Source: Flavobacteriales bacterium (lineage in GTDB: Bacteria > Bacteroidota > Bacteroidia > Flavobacteriales_F > PHOS-HE28). Taken from it: a stretch of DNA of 64,000 nt. Position 1 is the stretch's first letter. Each line of letters opens with the position of its first letter. The notes beneath the pieces are model-generated. The model was not told the DNA's origin. It did no database searches and saw nothing but the letters and a program-made list of their open reading frames with translations. A program made the position numbers and the translations under genes. Below, one piece after another: positions 27,469 to 36,303 of this stretch. The stretch is from NCBI GenBank assembly GCA_023957375.1, contig JAMLHB010000002.1, forward strand, positions 434,001-498,000, read 5' to 3'.

Positions 27469-29846
27469 TGACCAACTCCTCCAACTCTTCAATCGACCAT
27501 GAACTGTCCCTTTTCATTCAATCACTCCACAGTGAGGTGGATTCCATTCTGGAGACCGAACCGGAAGGGGCCACCAGCGAGAACGTTTTCACCGAACACA
27601 TTCTGACTATACTCTCCGATGCCGGAGAAACTGATAGCCCCATACGCTGCCGCTACGAGAAAGAGAATCGCTACGGAAATACTGAACTCAAGATAAATGG
27701 ATACGCGATCGATGAGAATCAGGAGACACTGGACCTCTTCATCACGCACTACCAGCATGCCCCCACGGCTTATCGGTTGGCCAAGTCCGACTTTGATAAA
27801 CTGCTGAAGTGGCCGGTGAACTTTGCCAATGTGGCTCTGAAAGGCTACGAGGAGGACATTGAACCCAGCGCTTCCGAGGCGCTCGCCCTCGCCAGGATCC
27901 TTCGGAAACATCATAAGGACTTCATCCGCGTCAACATCTTTCTCATCAGCAATGGGCTCATTCCACATGACCCGCCGAAGAATCAGAAGCTGAAGGGTTT
28001 CGACGACCTCACCATCAATTTTCATATCTGGGATATCGAGCGTCTTCATCGCCTCGACCAGTCCACCAATAATCGGGATCCGATCCAGATCGATCTGAAG
28101 GAACTCCATGGCGAGCCCATACCCTGCCTCTCCATGCCGTCAGAGAACGACATCTATGAATGTTATCTGGCCATTGTTCCAGGCAAGCTCTTAGCCACGC
28201 TCTATCGCAACTACGGGACGCGACTGCTTGAAAGCAACGTGCGAGCCTTCCTGCAACAAACCGGCAAGGTCAACAAGGGTATCATGCAAACCATCCGGCA
28301 AACTCCGGAAATGTTCTTGCCCTACAATAACGGATTGGCAGCCACCGCGCTGGACGTACAGACGGAAGTGGATAAGGGCCAACTGTACATTACCGGCATG
28401 CGCGAATTCCAGATCGTGAACGGTGGGCAGACGACCGCATCGCTGTTCCACACTGAGCACAAGCACAAGGTGGCGTTGGACAAGGTCTTTGTGCAGATGA
28501 AGTTGACGGTGATCAAGGACGAAACCAAGAAGAACGCCGCGGTTCCGGACATTGCACGTTTCGCGAACAGTCAAAATAAGGTATCCGAACTGGACCTTAC
28601 CTCGAACAATCCGATCCTTCAGAAGCTGGAGGAGTTGTCCCGGACGATCTATGCGATAGACCCGGAGGATCGGAACAAGCAATCGGTCTGGTACTTCGAG
28701 CGGGTGAAGGGACAGTACCGTGAAGCCTTGGCCAAGGAGCCGAACAACCGCAAGGAAGCGTTCAAGAGAAAGTTCCCCAAGGAACAAGTGGTCATCAAAT
28801 CCGAGGTGGCCAAGTACATGAACACATGGAATCGTCTACCCTTCCATGTGGTGAAAGGCGCTGAGAAGAACTACAACATCTACCTCAAGGCAATCAGCGA
28901 GGAATTCAAGAAGACCATGCCGGGCCGCGTCTACTGGGAGGATATCGTGGCCAATGCCATTCTTTTCCGCGAAGCCGACAAGCTGTTCGGCCGCAAGGGC
29001 AAGGACGCCATTGGTGACACCAACATCAAGGCCCCAACAGTGACTTACACTTTGGCATACTTGCATCAAGTCACTGGGAATCTCCTGGACCTGGGTGCAA
29101 TATGGCGTGCCCAATCGCTGCCTCCTGCCTTAGCCAATGCACTGGGCAAAGGTCTTCAGTTCGTGTATGGGTTCCTGAATAACCTGCCCGAATCCCTTAT
29201 CAGCGAGGCGGCCAAATACGAACGGACATGGGATGCCCTGAAGCAGCAGAAGGAACAACCGTTCGACCTAAAGGTGCTCGCGCATTTCATGACCACCGAA
29301 GCCGAACGCAAGGCCCGACATGCTCAGGGCGATGCGGACGCGGACAAGGCCCGGAACCATGGCATGCTACAGCGGATCACGGATATGGGTACGCGATTCT
29401 GGAATGGTTTAAGCATCCATGCCATCCGGCACGACCTGTTCGATGCAAACCAACGTGGGATCATCATGAGCATCGCGAACAAGCTGCTTCGCAACGGCGC
29501 AGACCTGAACGCCCGCGAGGTGGAGAAGGGCTACACCATCTTGGATCTGTTCGAGACGATGGGATTGAACGTCGATGACATCAGGCAATTGAGCAAGCAA
29601 GAGGAAAAGCCTCTCATTGACCCTGAACAGGTCATGCAACGTTTTGTTGTCGTTCCAGACAAGGAATGGCAACGCATCCTGGACCTCGGCGTACAGACCA
29701 AGCGCCTGACATACAACGAGACGAAGGCCATACAGGAGTTGCGGGCCTACCTGAAAGCCAAGAGCAAGGAGATCTTCCAGGTCAACAAGCTTACGGTGGT
29801 GGAGGGCGCGGTCAACAAATTGAAGAGCTTCGGAGTGAAGCTCTGA
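27465..29846 (+). CDS. AIPR (abortive infection phage resistance) family protein
   Basis: A 793-residue protein. The AIPR core spans roughly residues 245-560: LPYNNGLAATALDV, ITGMREFQIVNGGQTTASLF, FANSQNKVSELDL and ESRP-like downstream blocks. The NGGQTT motif is the family hallmark. The C-terminal third is helical and Lys-rich. AIPR proteins were first linked to lactococcal abortive infection and recur in Z1/MORC restriction cassettes; their biochemical role is unsettled. Last gene of the cassette, overlapping the nuclease gene by 4 bases. Confidence 0.92.
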   Translation: MMTNSSNSSIDHELSLFIQSLHSEVDSILETEPEGATSENVFTEHILTILSDAGETDSPIRCRYEKENRYGNTELKINGYAIDENQETLDLFITHYQHAPTAYRLAKSDFDKLLKWPVNFANVALKGYEEDIEPSASEALALARILRKHHKDFIRVNIFLISNGLIPHDPPKNQKLKGFDDLTINFHIWDIERLHRLDQSTNNRDPIQIDLKELHGEPIPCLSMPSENDIYECYLAIVPGKLLATLYRNYGTRLLESNVRAFLQQTGKVNKGIMQTIRQTPEMFLPYNNGLAATALDVQTEVDKGQLYITGMREFQIVNGGQTTASLFHTEHKHKVALDKVFVQMKLTVIKDETKKNAAVPDIARFANSQNKVSELDLTSNNPILQKLEELSRTIYAIDPEDRNKQSVWYFERVKGQYREALAKEPNNRKEAFKRKFPKEQVVIKSEVAKYMNTWNRLPFHVVKGAEKNYNIYLKAISEEFKKTMPGRVYWEDIVANAILFREADKLFGRKGKDAIGDTNIKAPTVTYTLAYLHQVTGNLLDLGAIWRAQSLPPALANALGKGLQFVYGFLNNLPESLISEAAKYERTWDALKQQKEQPFDLKVLAHFMTTEAERKARHAQGDADADKARNHGMLQRITDMGTRFWNGLSIHAIRHDLFDANQRGIIMSIANKLLRNGADLNAREVEKGYTILDLFETMGLNVDDIRQLSKQEEKPLIDPEQVMQRFVVVPDKEWQRILDLGVQTKRLTYNETKAIQELRAYLKAKSKEIFQVNKLTVVEGAVNKLKSFGVKL

Positions 29847-30040
29847 ATCGGCCTGCCATCAGCGACCAAGCGCACCGACGTTTTCACCAAGGCCAAGCGC
29901 TCCGAGGTGATGCCCCTCCTCCATACCAATGGCAAATGCGCCCTACAAAGCAGCACCACCGATCGAATACCTTCATCCATCGCGTCGCGCATGTTTGTCG
30001 CCGTGCCGATCACTGCATGCGCAGACAACGTCCTGCTTCC

Positions 30041-30048
30041 CACCTTCG
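30041..30048 (+). promoter_or_regulatory. -7 box for SWIM-domain gene
   Basis: CACCTTCG ends 4 bases before the ATG at 30053, another candidate leaderless start. The preceding 29847-30040 shows no gene. Confidence 0.3.
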
Positions 30049-30052
30049 CCCC

Positions 30053-31756
30053 ATGGAAATCCCCTTGGACCGTTTTGAGCAGGAGATCGACGAGCGCATC
30101 CTGGAGCGCGGGCTGAAGTACTTCGAGCGCGGCGCTGTGGAGGAACCGGAAGAACTGGAACCGGGCCTGTACGAGGCCGTGGTGCAAGGCAGCGAGGATT
30201 ATACGGTCAGTGTTCGGCTGAAGGGAAACGCCGTTACGGAATATGCCTGCGACTGCCCGTATGACGGCCCCGTGTGCAAGCACGTGGTGGCACTCCTCTT
30301 CGAACTGCAACAAAACGTGCTTCACCTGCCCAAGCAAGGAAAGGGGCGAAAGAAAGCCAAGAAGCCCACTGTGGCCGAGCAGGTGGACCGTGCCCTGACA
30401 GAACTGCCACACAAGGAATTGGTCGCCTTCGTGCGCGACCGGTGCATGGCCGATGGCGCGTTCCGCAAGCAATTCCTGGTGGCCTGCGCACCGCAAGCCA
30501 TCACCGGCGACCGCAAGGACCACCTCAAAAGCCTGCGGGCCGGACTGCGGGCCGTGGCCGGGCGTGGCGGGTTCTTTGGCTGGGACGACACGTACGCGGC
30601 CGCCGCCGTGCTGCATGACATGGTGGACCAGGCCCGCACGCTGATCAAGAAAGGCCACCCGCAACGCGCCCTGCCGATGATCAGCGCGGTGATCGAAGCC
30701 GGCGCGGAGGCCATGGAGCACGCCGACGACAGCAACGGCGACATCGGCGGTGGCATCGAGTCGGCCATGGTGCTGCTTGATGAGCTGGCACGGGCGGAGC
30801 ACGAGGAACCGTTCCGGAAGGAACTGCTTGCGGAGACCTGGCGCCTACTCTCCGACAAGGCCGTGAACGACTGCGACTGGAACGGCCATCTGGAGCCGGC
30901 CGCTGCGGCCCTGGCCCGCACCGACGCCGAGGCGGCCCCGCTGATGGCGGCGTTGAAACGCTCCGCCGATGTGGAGTATGGCGGCGCTACCGCAAGAACC
31001 GCCCTGCTGCAGCTCACCCGCCGGTTCCAAGGCGCCGAAGCTGCAACCACGCTGGAAGAACGTTTCCTCGTCCACAGCGAAGTGCGCCAAGCAGCCATCG
31101 AAAGGGCCATCAAGGCGAAGGACTGGAAGCGCGCCAAACAGCTGGCCGAGGAAGGAAGGCTTGTGCGGATCAACGGCCGGACCGTGACCCACGAACACTA
31201 CTGGACGCCCCACCTGCTGCGCATCGCACAACTCACCAAGGACACGCCCGAGGTGATCCGCCTGGCACGAACACTGATGCTGGACAGCAACCGTGATGGC
31301 ATGGAACACTACAAGCTCCTGCGCAAACATGTCGCCGTTGCCGAATGGCCCGCCTTCCTGGAGCAGCTCCTGAACGACCTGCGCAAGGGCAAGGGCAACA
31401 ACCGCGCGCTCCATGCCGACATCTGCGCAGCCGAGGAACGCTGGGACGAGGTGATGGACATCGCCCGCGAGGAAGGACGCAACCGCAACATCTTCTACTT
31501 CCACAGCGTACTGGACAAGTACGAAGCGGAGCTGGCCAAGCACTTCAAGGACGAGGTGACCACGACCCTCGCGGAACGCGCCGAAGCGTACGCCAGCAAA
31601 ACGAACCCCAAGCACAGCGATTATGTGGATGCAACCAAGCTGCTTCGCCGCGTGCGGAAATTGGGCGGGCAAGACTTGGTGACGGCCCTTAGCGCCGATT
31701 GGCGCGAGCGGCTGAAGCGGCGCAAGGGGCTGATGGAGGAGTTAGGGAAACTGTGA
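30053..31756 (+). CDS. SWIM zinc-finger domain protein
   Basis: The ATG at 30053 gives 567 residues; the frame extends upstream but that part has no protein character and overlaps the AIPR end. Near the N-terminus is a SWIM motif, C66-x-C68-x6-C75-x-H77 in ACDCPYDGPVCKH, following LDRFEQEIDERILERGLKYF. The remaining ~480 residues are an Ala/Leu/Glu-rich helical repeat array (TPR/HEAT-like), with no helicase domain attached. SWIM domains bind zinc and DNA or protein. Role unknown; it may be unrelated to the upstream defence cassette, with GC back to the genome level. Confidence 0.82.
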   Translation: MEIPLDRFEQEIDERILERGLKYFERGAVEEPEELEPGLYEAVVQGSEDYTVSVRLKGNAVTEYACDCPYDGPVCKHVVALLFELQQNVLHLPKQGKGRKKAKKPTVAEQVDRALTELPHKELVAFVRDRCMADGAFRKQFLVACAPQAITGDRKDHLKSLRAGLRAVAGRGGFFGWDDTYAAAAVLHDMVDQARTLIKKGHPQRALPMISAVIEAGAEAMEHADDSNGDIGGGIESAMVLLDELARAEHEEPFRKELLAETWRLLSDKAVNDCDWNGHLEPAAAALARTDAEAAPLMAALKRSADVEYGGATARTALLQLTRRFQGAEAATTLEERFLVHSEVRQAAIERAIKAKDWKRAKQLAEEGRLVRINGRTVTHEHYWTPHLLRIAQLTKDTPEVIRLARTLMLDSNRDGMEHYKLLRKHVAVAEWPAFLEQLLNDLRKGKGNNRALHADICAAEERWDEVMDIAREEGRNRNIFYFHSVLDKYEAELAKHFKDEVTTTLAERAEAYASKTNPKHSDYVDATKLLRRVRKLGGQDLVTALSADWRERLKRRKGLMEELGKL

Positions 31757-31848
31757 GGGGGCATCCTCAATCGCACATTGCGCTCGCATGGCCGAAAACT
31801 GCTTTCCCCACTTCCTCTATGCCTTGCGAGCTTCGATGGCAACATCCA

Positions 31849-32400
31849 TCAGGACTTCTTCTTCAAACGCTTCACGGCACGATCGAAATCGCTCTCGTGG
31901 TGCGGCCCCAGCTTGTTCGCCGCATGAAACTTTTGGTATTCGTGCGGCGCATGGTCGCCAAGCCCTTCCAGCACTTCACGTTCGTTCAGCGTAAGAAAGC
32001 CATGCAGTTTATCGATCCAGTCCAACATGCGCATCGGATTCTTGCGCAAAGCCTGTGATTCGGCGAATGCCAAGTACTGCTCCACGATGTTGTTCAAGTG
32101 CTTCAACTCGTCCTCGTTCAGGTAATTCTTGGCGATCGTCACGTCGCGCGGAAGAATGCGGTCGCCCGGCCAATTGGTCAAGCCCATGTTCGGCTTCTCC
32201 GAGCTGGCCCTTCCGCCGATCAATTCCGCAGCTGTGTGGCCGGTAATGGCGAAGTGCAACTTGTTCTGCACCGTGGCATAGAACTTCCGCGTAGCCTCCT
32301 CGGCCGGGTCGTAGTCCATACTGGTGGCGTAGATATCCGTCACCTTCCGGTAGAACTGCCGCTCGCTGGTGCGGATGTCGCGAATGCGCTCCTGCTTGCC
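31849..32400 (-). pseudogene. C-terminal fragment of RhuM-family virulence protein gene
   Basis: The minus-strand frame from about 32400 to the stop at 31849 encodes the C-terminal ~180 residues of a RhuM family protein: RIRDIRTSERQFYRKV, DIYATSMDYDP, FYATVQNKLHFAITGHTAAE, RASSEKPNMGLTNWPGD, VTIAKNYLNEDEL. Full-length RhuM is about 330 residues; the N-terminal DNA-binding-like part and start codon are missing. The frame continues upstream into sequence resembling the DsbA-like gene tail at 33391-33440, then into antisense of an unrelated gene. It is a truncated relic. Confidence 0.8.
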
Positions 32401-32601
32401 TTCCTTCACTTGGCCGTCGAGTTGGCGCGTGGCTTCATGCGCCCTCTGCAACCGGCACCGCGCTGCTGGCATTCGGCCCCGATCGGGGGCACGCACGCCC
32501 CACAGCCCCACCCTTCTGGCCCGGTCACCTGGTTGAGGTGCAAGAGGTTGGTGCCATGGCCCCGCCCTTGCGATGGGACCGACCATCAATTGACCGATCA
32601 C

Positions 32602-33201
32602 ATGCGCCATCACCATCTCGCACTGCTCCTCCTTTCCCTTATCGCCACCAGCGCCACCGCACAGAAGTGGGGCCTGGGCGTCCGCTTGGGCGACCCCAGC
32701 GGCATTTCCGTGAAGAAATACGGCGAGGGCCATGCCTGGGAATTCAACTTGGGTCGAACCCACCTCTTCAATGGGCATCGCTACTTCAACAACCGCTATG
32801 CTTATTGGTATGACCATCAACACTTCGATCATAAGGAGCATGAATTCATCGGCTATAGTGCCTCTGTACCCTTGGGCCTGCAGGTGCATTACCTCTTCCA
32901 GAAGCCGGTGAAGAATGCCGAGGGCCTTCAATGGTACTGGGGATTTGGTGGGCAGGTCCGCACGCAGCGGGTCTCCTACACCTACCGGTACAAGGTGAAG
33001 AATGGTCCGGACTGGGTGGTGGTGAACGATGCGTCCGTGCAGGAAACGAACTTGGGCTTGGACGGCGTGCTCGGCTTGGAATACAAATTCAAGAATGCCC
33101 CGTTGGCCATGTTCCTCGATGGCACCCTCTTCATGGAACTGTACGACCAGCCCTTCCTCTTCAGCCTGCAAGGCGGGTTGGGCGTGCGGTATACCTTCTA
33201 G
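32602..33201 (+). CDS. outer-membrane beta-barrel protein, small
   Basis: The ATG at 32602 gives 199 residues starting with a signal peptide (MRHHHLALLLLSLIATSATAQ). The mature part alternates aromatic and polar residues (WGLGVRLGDPSGISVKKY, HEFIGYSASVPLGLQVHYLF, YWGFGGQVRTQRVSYTYRY) and ends in a terminal strand GGLGVRYTF with C-terminal Phe, as for outer-membrane barrels of about eight strands. No specific family recognised. Upstream (32431-32601) no gene is seen. Confidence 0.8.
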   Translation: MRHHHLALLLLSLIATSATAQKWGLGVRLGDPSGISVKKYGEGHAWEFNLGRTHLFNGHRYFNNRYAYWYDHQHFDHKEHEFIGYSASVPLGLQVHYLFQKPVKNAEGLQWYWGFGGQVRTQRVSYTYRYKVKNGPDWVVVNDASVQETNLGLDGVLGLEYKFKNAPLAMFLDGTLFMELYDQPFLFSLQGGLGVRYTF

Positions 33202-33284
33202 CCGGGGCAGCGGCCATCTCGTTCCACCTCAGTTGGCCTTCCTCGGTCTGGTGCGAGCGCCCGATGGATAGCGCTCCCTCAACC

Positions 33285-33321
33285 CACGGATCCCGCCTGC
33301 AGGCTGCAGACGGGATCCGTG
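33285..33321. terminator. bidirectional hairpin between convergent genes
   Basis: CACGGATCCCG (33285-33295) pairs perfectly with CGGGATCCGTG (33311-33321) around a 15-base loop, between the ends of the outer-membrane protein gene and the DsbA-like gene. Confidence 0.6.
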
Positions 33322-33350
33322 TTCGGTAGTTGTAGGCCCACGGCCACCGC

Positions 33351-34349
33351 TTAGGCGCGGGCCTTGCGCCAGATGGAGCCGTTGCGCGTATCGAGGCGCT
33401 CCAGCTTACCTTCCTTCACTTGGCCGTTGAGCTGGGCCGTTACCGCTTCCGGCGTGGTGGCCAACATCAGGGCGGCCTCCTGCGCGCACCAGCTGGGGTG
33501 CAGGGCGAAGAGCGCATCCACCGTGGTGGGCAGCGCGGCGGCTTGAACGCCCGGCGCGAGTTGCTTCAGGGCCTGCTCCATCTGCTCGTAGGAGCGGGCA
33601 CCGTAAACCACCTGCCGCTGGCCTTCCGCGTTGCTGAAGAGCATGGTCGGGAAGCCGCGCACGCCGGAGGCCCGTGCCAAGGCGAGGTCGGCCTTGAAGA
33701 GGGCATCGCCCGCGCCCTTCATGTCGCTTTCCAGGCGCACGGGGTCCAGCCCCACTTGGGCCGCTGCCTCATTGATCACATCCTGCCGCGCGATGTTGCG
33801 CTTCTCCATGAAGACCATCTCGCGCATGCGGCGCATGAAGGCATGGGCCAGGTCCTTGTCCTGCAGTTCCGCGGCCTTGAAGGCAATGCTGGGCGGGTAG
33901 CTGCTGGACAGGGGATCCTCCAGCCACACATCGCCGATGATGGGCATCTTGTAGTGCTGGCTCATTTCATCCCAATGGGTGGCCACGTCGCCGGGCTTGC
34001 TGATGCCGCCGCCGTTGAAGCCATCCCAGCCGGGCAGCAGGCCGCCCATGTGGTATTGCATATCCACGGCCGCACCGTACTCCACCGCCAGGCGGCGCAG
34101 TTGCGGCTCGATGCCCCAGCAGCTGGAGCAGATGGGATCGGTGAAGTATTGGATGGTGACGGTGCTGCCGGCGGTGGGCTGCACGGGGGCCTCGTTCACC
34201 GCCTCTTGCGTGGCGGCACCGGCGACATCACAGGTTCCGGTCTCGATATCACAGATCAGGGGATTCTCGCTTTTCATGGTCTTATCAGGTGTTTGGGCGC
34301 ATGCGCCGAACGTGGTGAGCAGAAGAAGAAAGGGGATATGGCGTGCCAT
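33351..34349 (-). CDS. DsbA family (FrnE-like) thioredoxin-fold lipoprotein
   Basis: The ATG at 34349 gives 332 residues with a lipoprotein-like signal (HIPFLLLLTTFGAC, C17). A second Met at 34277 (MKSENPLICD) is an alternative cytoplasmic start. The thioredoxin-fold active site is C74-S-S-C77 in DPICSSCWGIEP, followed by the helical insertion and the cis-Pro region GVRGFPTMLF typical of DsbA/FrnE. The last ~60 residues (ALHPSWCAQEAALML to SIWRKARA) form an extra helical tail. It probably acts in disulfide or thiol redox chemistry. Divergent from an HxlR regulator 31 bases away, which may control it. Confidence 0.85.
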   Translation of the reverse strand: MARHIPFLLLLTTFGACAQTPDKTMKSENPLICDIETGTCDVAGAATQEAVNEAPVQPTAGSTVTIQYFTDPICSSCWGIEPQLRRLAVEYGAAVDMQYHMGGLLPGWDGFNGGGISKPGDVATHWDEMSQHYKMPIIGDVWLEDPLSSSYPPSIAFKAAELQDKDLAHAFMRRMREMVFMEKRNIARQDVINEAAAQVGLDPVRLESDMKGAGDALFKADLALARASGVRGFPTMLFSNAEGQRQVVYGARSYEQMEQALKQLAPGVQAAALPTTVDALFALHPSWCAQEAALMLATTPEAVTAQLNGQVKEGKLERLDTRNGSIWRKARA

Positions 34350-34380
34350 TTCGTTAACTTGCCCACAAAGGTCGCCCTCC

Positions 34381-34713
34381 ATGTCCGGCATATCAATAAG
34401 TCAGAAAAAGCTGACCACTCCCCTACGCACCGCGGACTGCCCGGCGGAAGCCCTGCTGCAAAGCGTTTCGGGCAAGTGGAAACCGGGCATCATCCTGCTC
34501 GCCTCGCAGGGCCCCGTGCGTTTCAGCCAGCTGCTGCGCAAGCTGGAAGGCAGCAACAAGCAGTCCATCACCACGGCCCTGCGCGAGCTGGAGGAAGATG
34601 GCCTGCTGGATCGCGTGGTGATCCGCCTGAAGCCGTTGCACGTGGAGTACACGCTCACGCCGCTCGCGCTGCAGTTGGTGCCTTTGCTGAAGGGAATGGA
34701 GGGGCTGGGGTGA
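34381..34713 (+). CDS. HxlR family winged-helix transcriptional regulator
   Basis: The ATG at 34381 gives 110 residues. HxlR features: CPAEALLQSVSGKWKPGIIL at the N-terminus with a single Cys (C20 region), the helix-turn-helix RFSQLLRKLEGSNKQSITTA, then LRELEEDGLLDRVV and a wing (PLHVEYTLTPLALQL). The N-terminal Cys suggests sensing of electrophiles or redox, as in YodB/HypR. It is transcribed away from the DsbA-like thiol oxidoreductase gene from a very short shared region. Confidence 0.88.
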   Translation: MSGISISQKKLTTPLRTADCPAEALLQSVSGKWKPGIILLASQGPVRFSQLLRKLEGSNKQSITTALRELEEDGLLDRVVIRLKPLHVEYTLTPLALQLVPLLKGMEGLG

Positions 34714-34930
34714 GGGCGTACGTGTGGTCCTCCTTGCCTTGGTCGATCAACAATTCTCCTTTGCTCATTTTCATTCAGGTTGACGCACTTCCCGTCAGCC
34801 GCGTTGCGACAAGATAGAGGCAAGTTCCGGTGTGGACCAGCGCGATGCGGCAGGAAGTTGATCAGCAGGCTTTGGTCGTGCCATCCATCCTTCCAATGCC
34901 GATCTTCGCTGTCCATCCTATCCCCGATCC

Positions 34931-35635
34931 ATGCTGCCCGCACCGGACACCATCCATGCCTGCCCGCATTGCGGACACAATGCCTACCGAAGCAGTTTTC
35001 TCAGCGGCAACACCTTCAGCTCCCGGCTTTGGTCCGACGGGTACTTGCAGGCACCCATGCTGGACGATGCCGTGCAAGTGACCCGTTGCACCAACTGCAA
35101 GGCCACCTATTGGGTGCAGGACGCGCCGGTGTTGGAACGCGTGCCGTACGGGTTCTTCAACAAATACAGCAGAACGCAGCAGGAAAGCCGGAACTTCGCG
35201 CTCAGCGAACAGCACGCGCTGCAGGATGATCCCGCCCCATCGCGCCCCGTACCACCGAAGATGGAACACCTGGACCAGCGCGGCCACCTCGAAGCGCTGA
35301 AGGAGCTGGCACTGGCGCCGCACAAGGACCGCGAGGCCTACCTGCGCCTGCGCATCTGGTGGGCACACAACCAACCCTTCCGCAATGCCCTGAAACCCGC
35401 CACGCCCACCGAGGATGCCGAAAGCTTGGCGAACCTGCACGGCCTGCTCGCGCTCTTGGAAACCAGCACCGAAAAAGGAATACTCCTGAGCGCCGGCGCC
35501 TTGGCAGCCTTGGGCCGCTACGGTGATGCACGGGCGATCCTGGCGGAGCTGTACGCGGAAGGGTTCAGTGAAGAGAAGAAGCGCTTTATGCAGGCACTGA
35601 AGGCGGAAGAAGGTTGGCTTGTGGCGTTGAGGTAG
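34931..35635 (+). CDS. zinc-ribbon protein of unknown function
   Basis: A 234-residue protein. The N-terminus has a split zinc ribbon: CPHCGHNAY and, about 40 residues on, CTNCKATYWVQ, giving a C4 site. The rest is a helical region with repeated Leu/Ala pairs (LEALKELALAP, SLANLHGLLALLE, LAALGRYGDARAIL), possibly TPR-like. No catalytic motif seen. Family not recognised. Confidence 0.7.
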   Translation: MLPAPDTIHACPHCGHNAYRSSFLSGNTFSSRLWSDGYLQAPMLDDAVQVTRCTNCKATYWVQDAPVLERVPYGFFNKYSRTQQESRNFALSEQHALQDDPAPSRPVPPKMEHLDQRGHLEALKELALAPHKDREAYLRLRIWWAHNQPFRNALKPATPTEDAESLANLHGLLALLETSTEKGILLSAGALAALGRYGDARAILAELYAEGFSEEKKRFMQALKAEEGWLVALR

Positions 35636-35716
35636 GCGCTGGATACGGCTGCTCACCCATACGGCCCCATGAATCGCGGACCGTTCAAAGTGTTTGACCT
35701 TGCAGTATGATATCCC

Positions 35717-36133
35717 CTACCCGGCCGCAAACCGTGCGCCCAGGAACTCCGCCGATGCTTCCGGCGAGCTGCTGATGAAGACAAAGTGCTTCGGTTCCTC
35801 CAGGAACCAGGCGAAGGTGTTCGCGGCTTGGCTTTCCATCTGCTCCGCGTACTCCTTGCGGGAATGGAAGACCAACACAAAAACCTTACGGCAGGTCACA
35901 GCATCCGACCAGGCTTTGAGTTCAGCAAGCCGAGTGGTATCCATGGCACTGTCGTCGATGAAGAACAGCGCACCGTGCTCTTGCGAGTAGGCGATCACGT
36001 TCGGTAGCCTGATCGGAGTATCAGTAAGCAGGCCAAAGCGCTTCAGGCCCGCTTGGGTCAACACCTCCGCATCCGGGACTTGTTGCGGAAGAAGGGCTTC
36101 GACCAATGCCTTGCGGGTCACGTTGCTGTTCAT
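35717..36133 (-). CDS. BsuBI/PstI-like restriction endonuclease domain, short
   Basis: A 138-residue protein, under half the ~320 residues of PstI/BsuBI. The sequence follows the C-terminal nuclease domain of that family as I know it: LPNVIAYSQEHGALFFID, then DTTRLAELKAWSD, KVFVLVFHSRKEYAEQM and WFLEEPKHFVF..FLGARF at the end. Where family members have an Ile-Glu-x-Val-Thr-Ser strand, this protein has FFIDDSAMD, so the catalytic acid may be Asp or lost. It is divergent from an N6-adenine methyltransferase gene 170 bases away, as expected for a type II RM pair. Homology is by eye; moderate confidence. Confidence 0.6.
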   Translation of the reverse strand: MNSNVTRKALVEALLPQQVPDAEVLTQAGLKRFGLLTDTPIRLPNVIAYSQEHGALFFIDDSAMDTTRLAELKAWSDAVTCRKVFVLVFHSRKEYAEQMESQAANTFAWFLEEPKHFVFISSSPEASAEFLGARFAAG

Positions 36134-36303
36134 GGCCTGATCTTGTTTCGGTATATTGATTCACGGGACCTACAAAGGTCGGCAATTAGGGAGTGGTTGA
36201 GAAGCCCATCTTGGCGGTTCTCGCGACAGCCTTGGCAGGTATTCTATCCAAGGAAATCCATGATCCAGCAATGATCAACTACCTTGGCACCGAGTATTAG
36301 AAC

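Noticed and set aside
29666..30052. 5' extension of the SWIM-domain frame
   Set aside because: Overlaps the AIPR gene end out of frame and has low-complexity Gln/Arg composition; the ATG at 30053 follows a promoter-like box.
31857..32058. Plus-strand frames over the RhuM remnant
   Set aside because: Arg/Ser/Pro-rich shadow frames opposite a fragment with clear RhuM similarity.
32431..33171. Upstream extension of the RhuM minus-strand frame
   Set aside because: It reads antisense through the outer-membrane protein gene and has no RhuM similarity; only the part below ~32400 matches.
36193..36300. 35-codon GTG frame before the methylase (EKPILAVLATALAGILSK)
   Set aside because: Protein-like and hydrophobic, but short, with a poor ribosome site and stops just upstream; not enough to call a gene.
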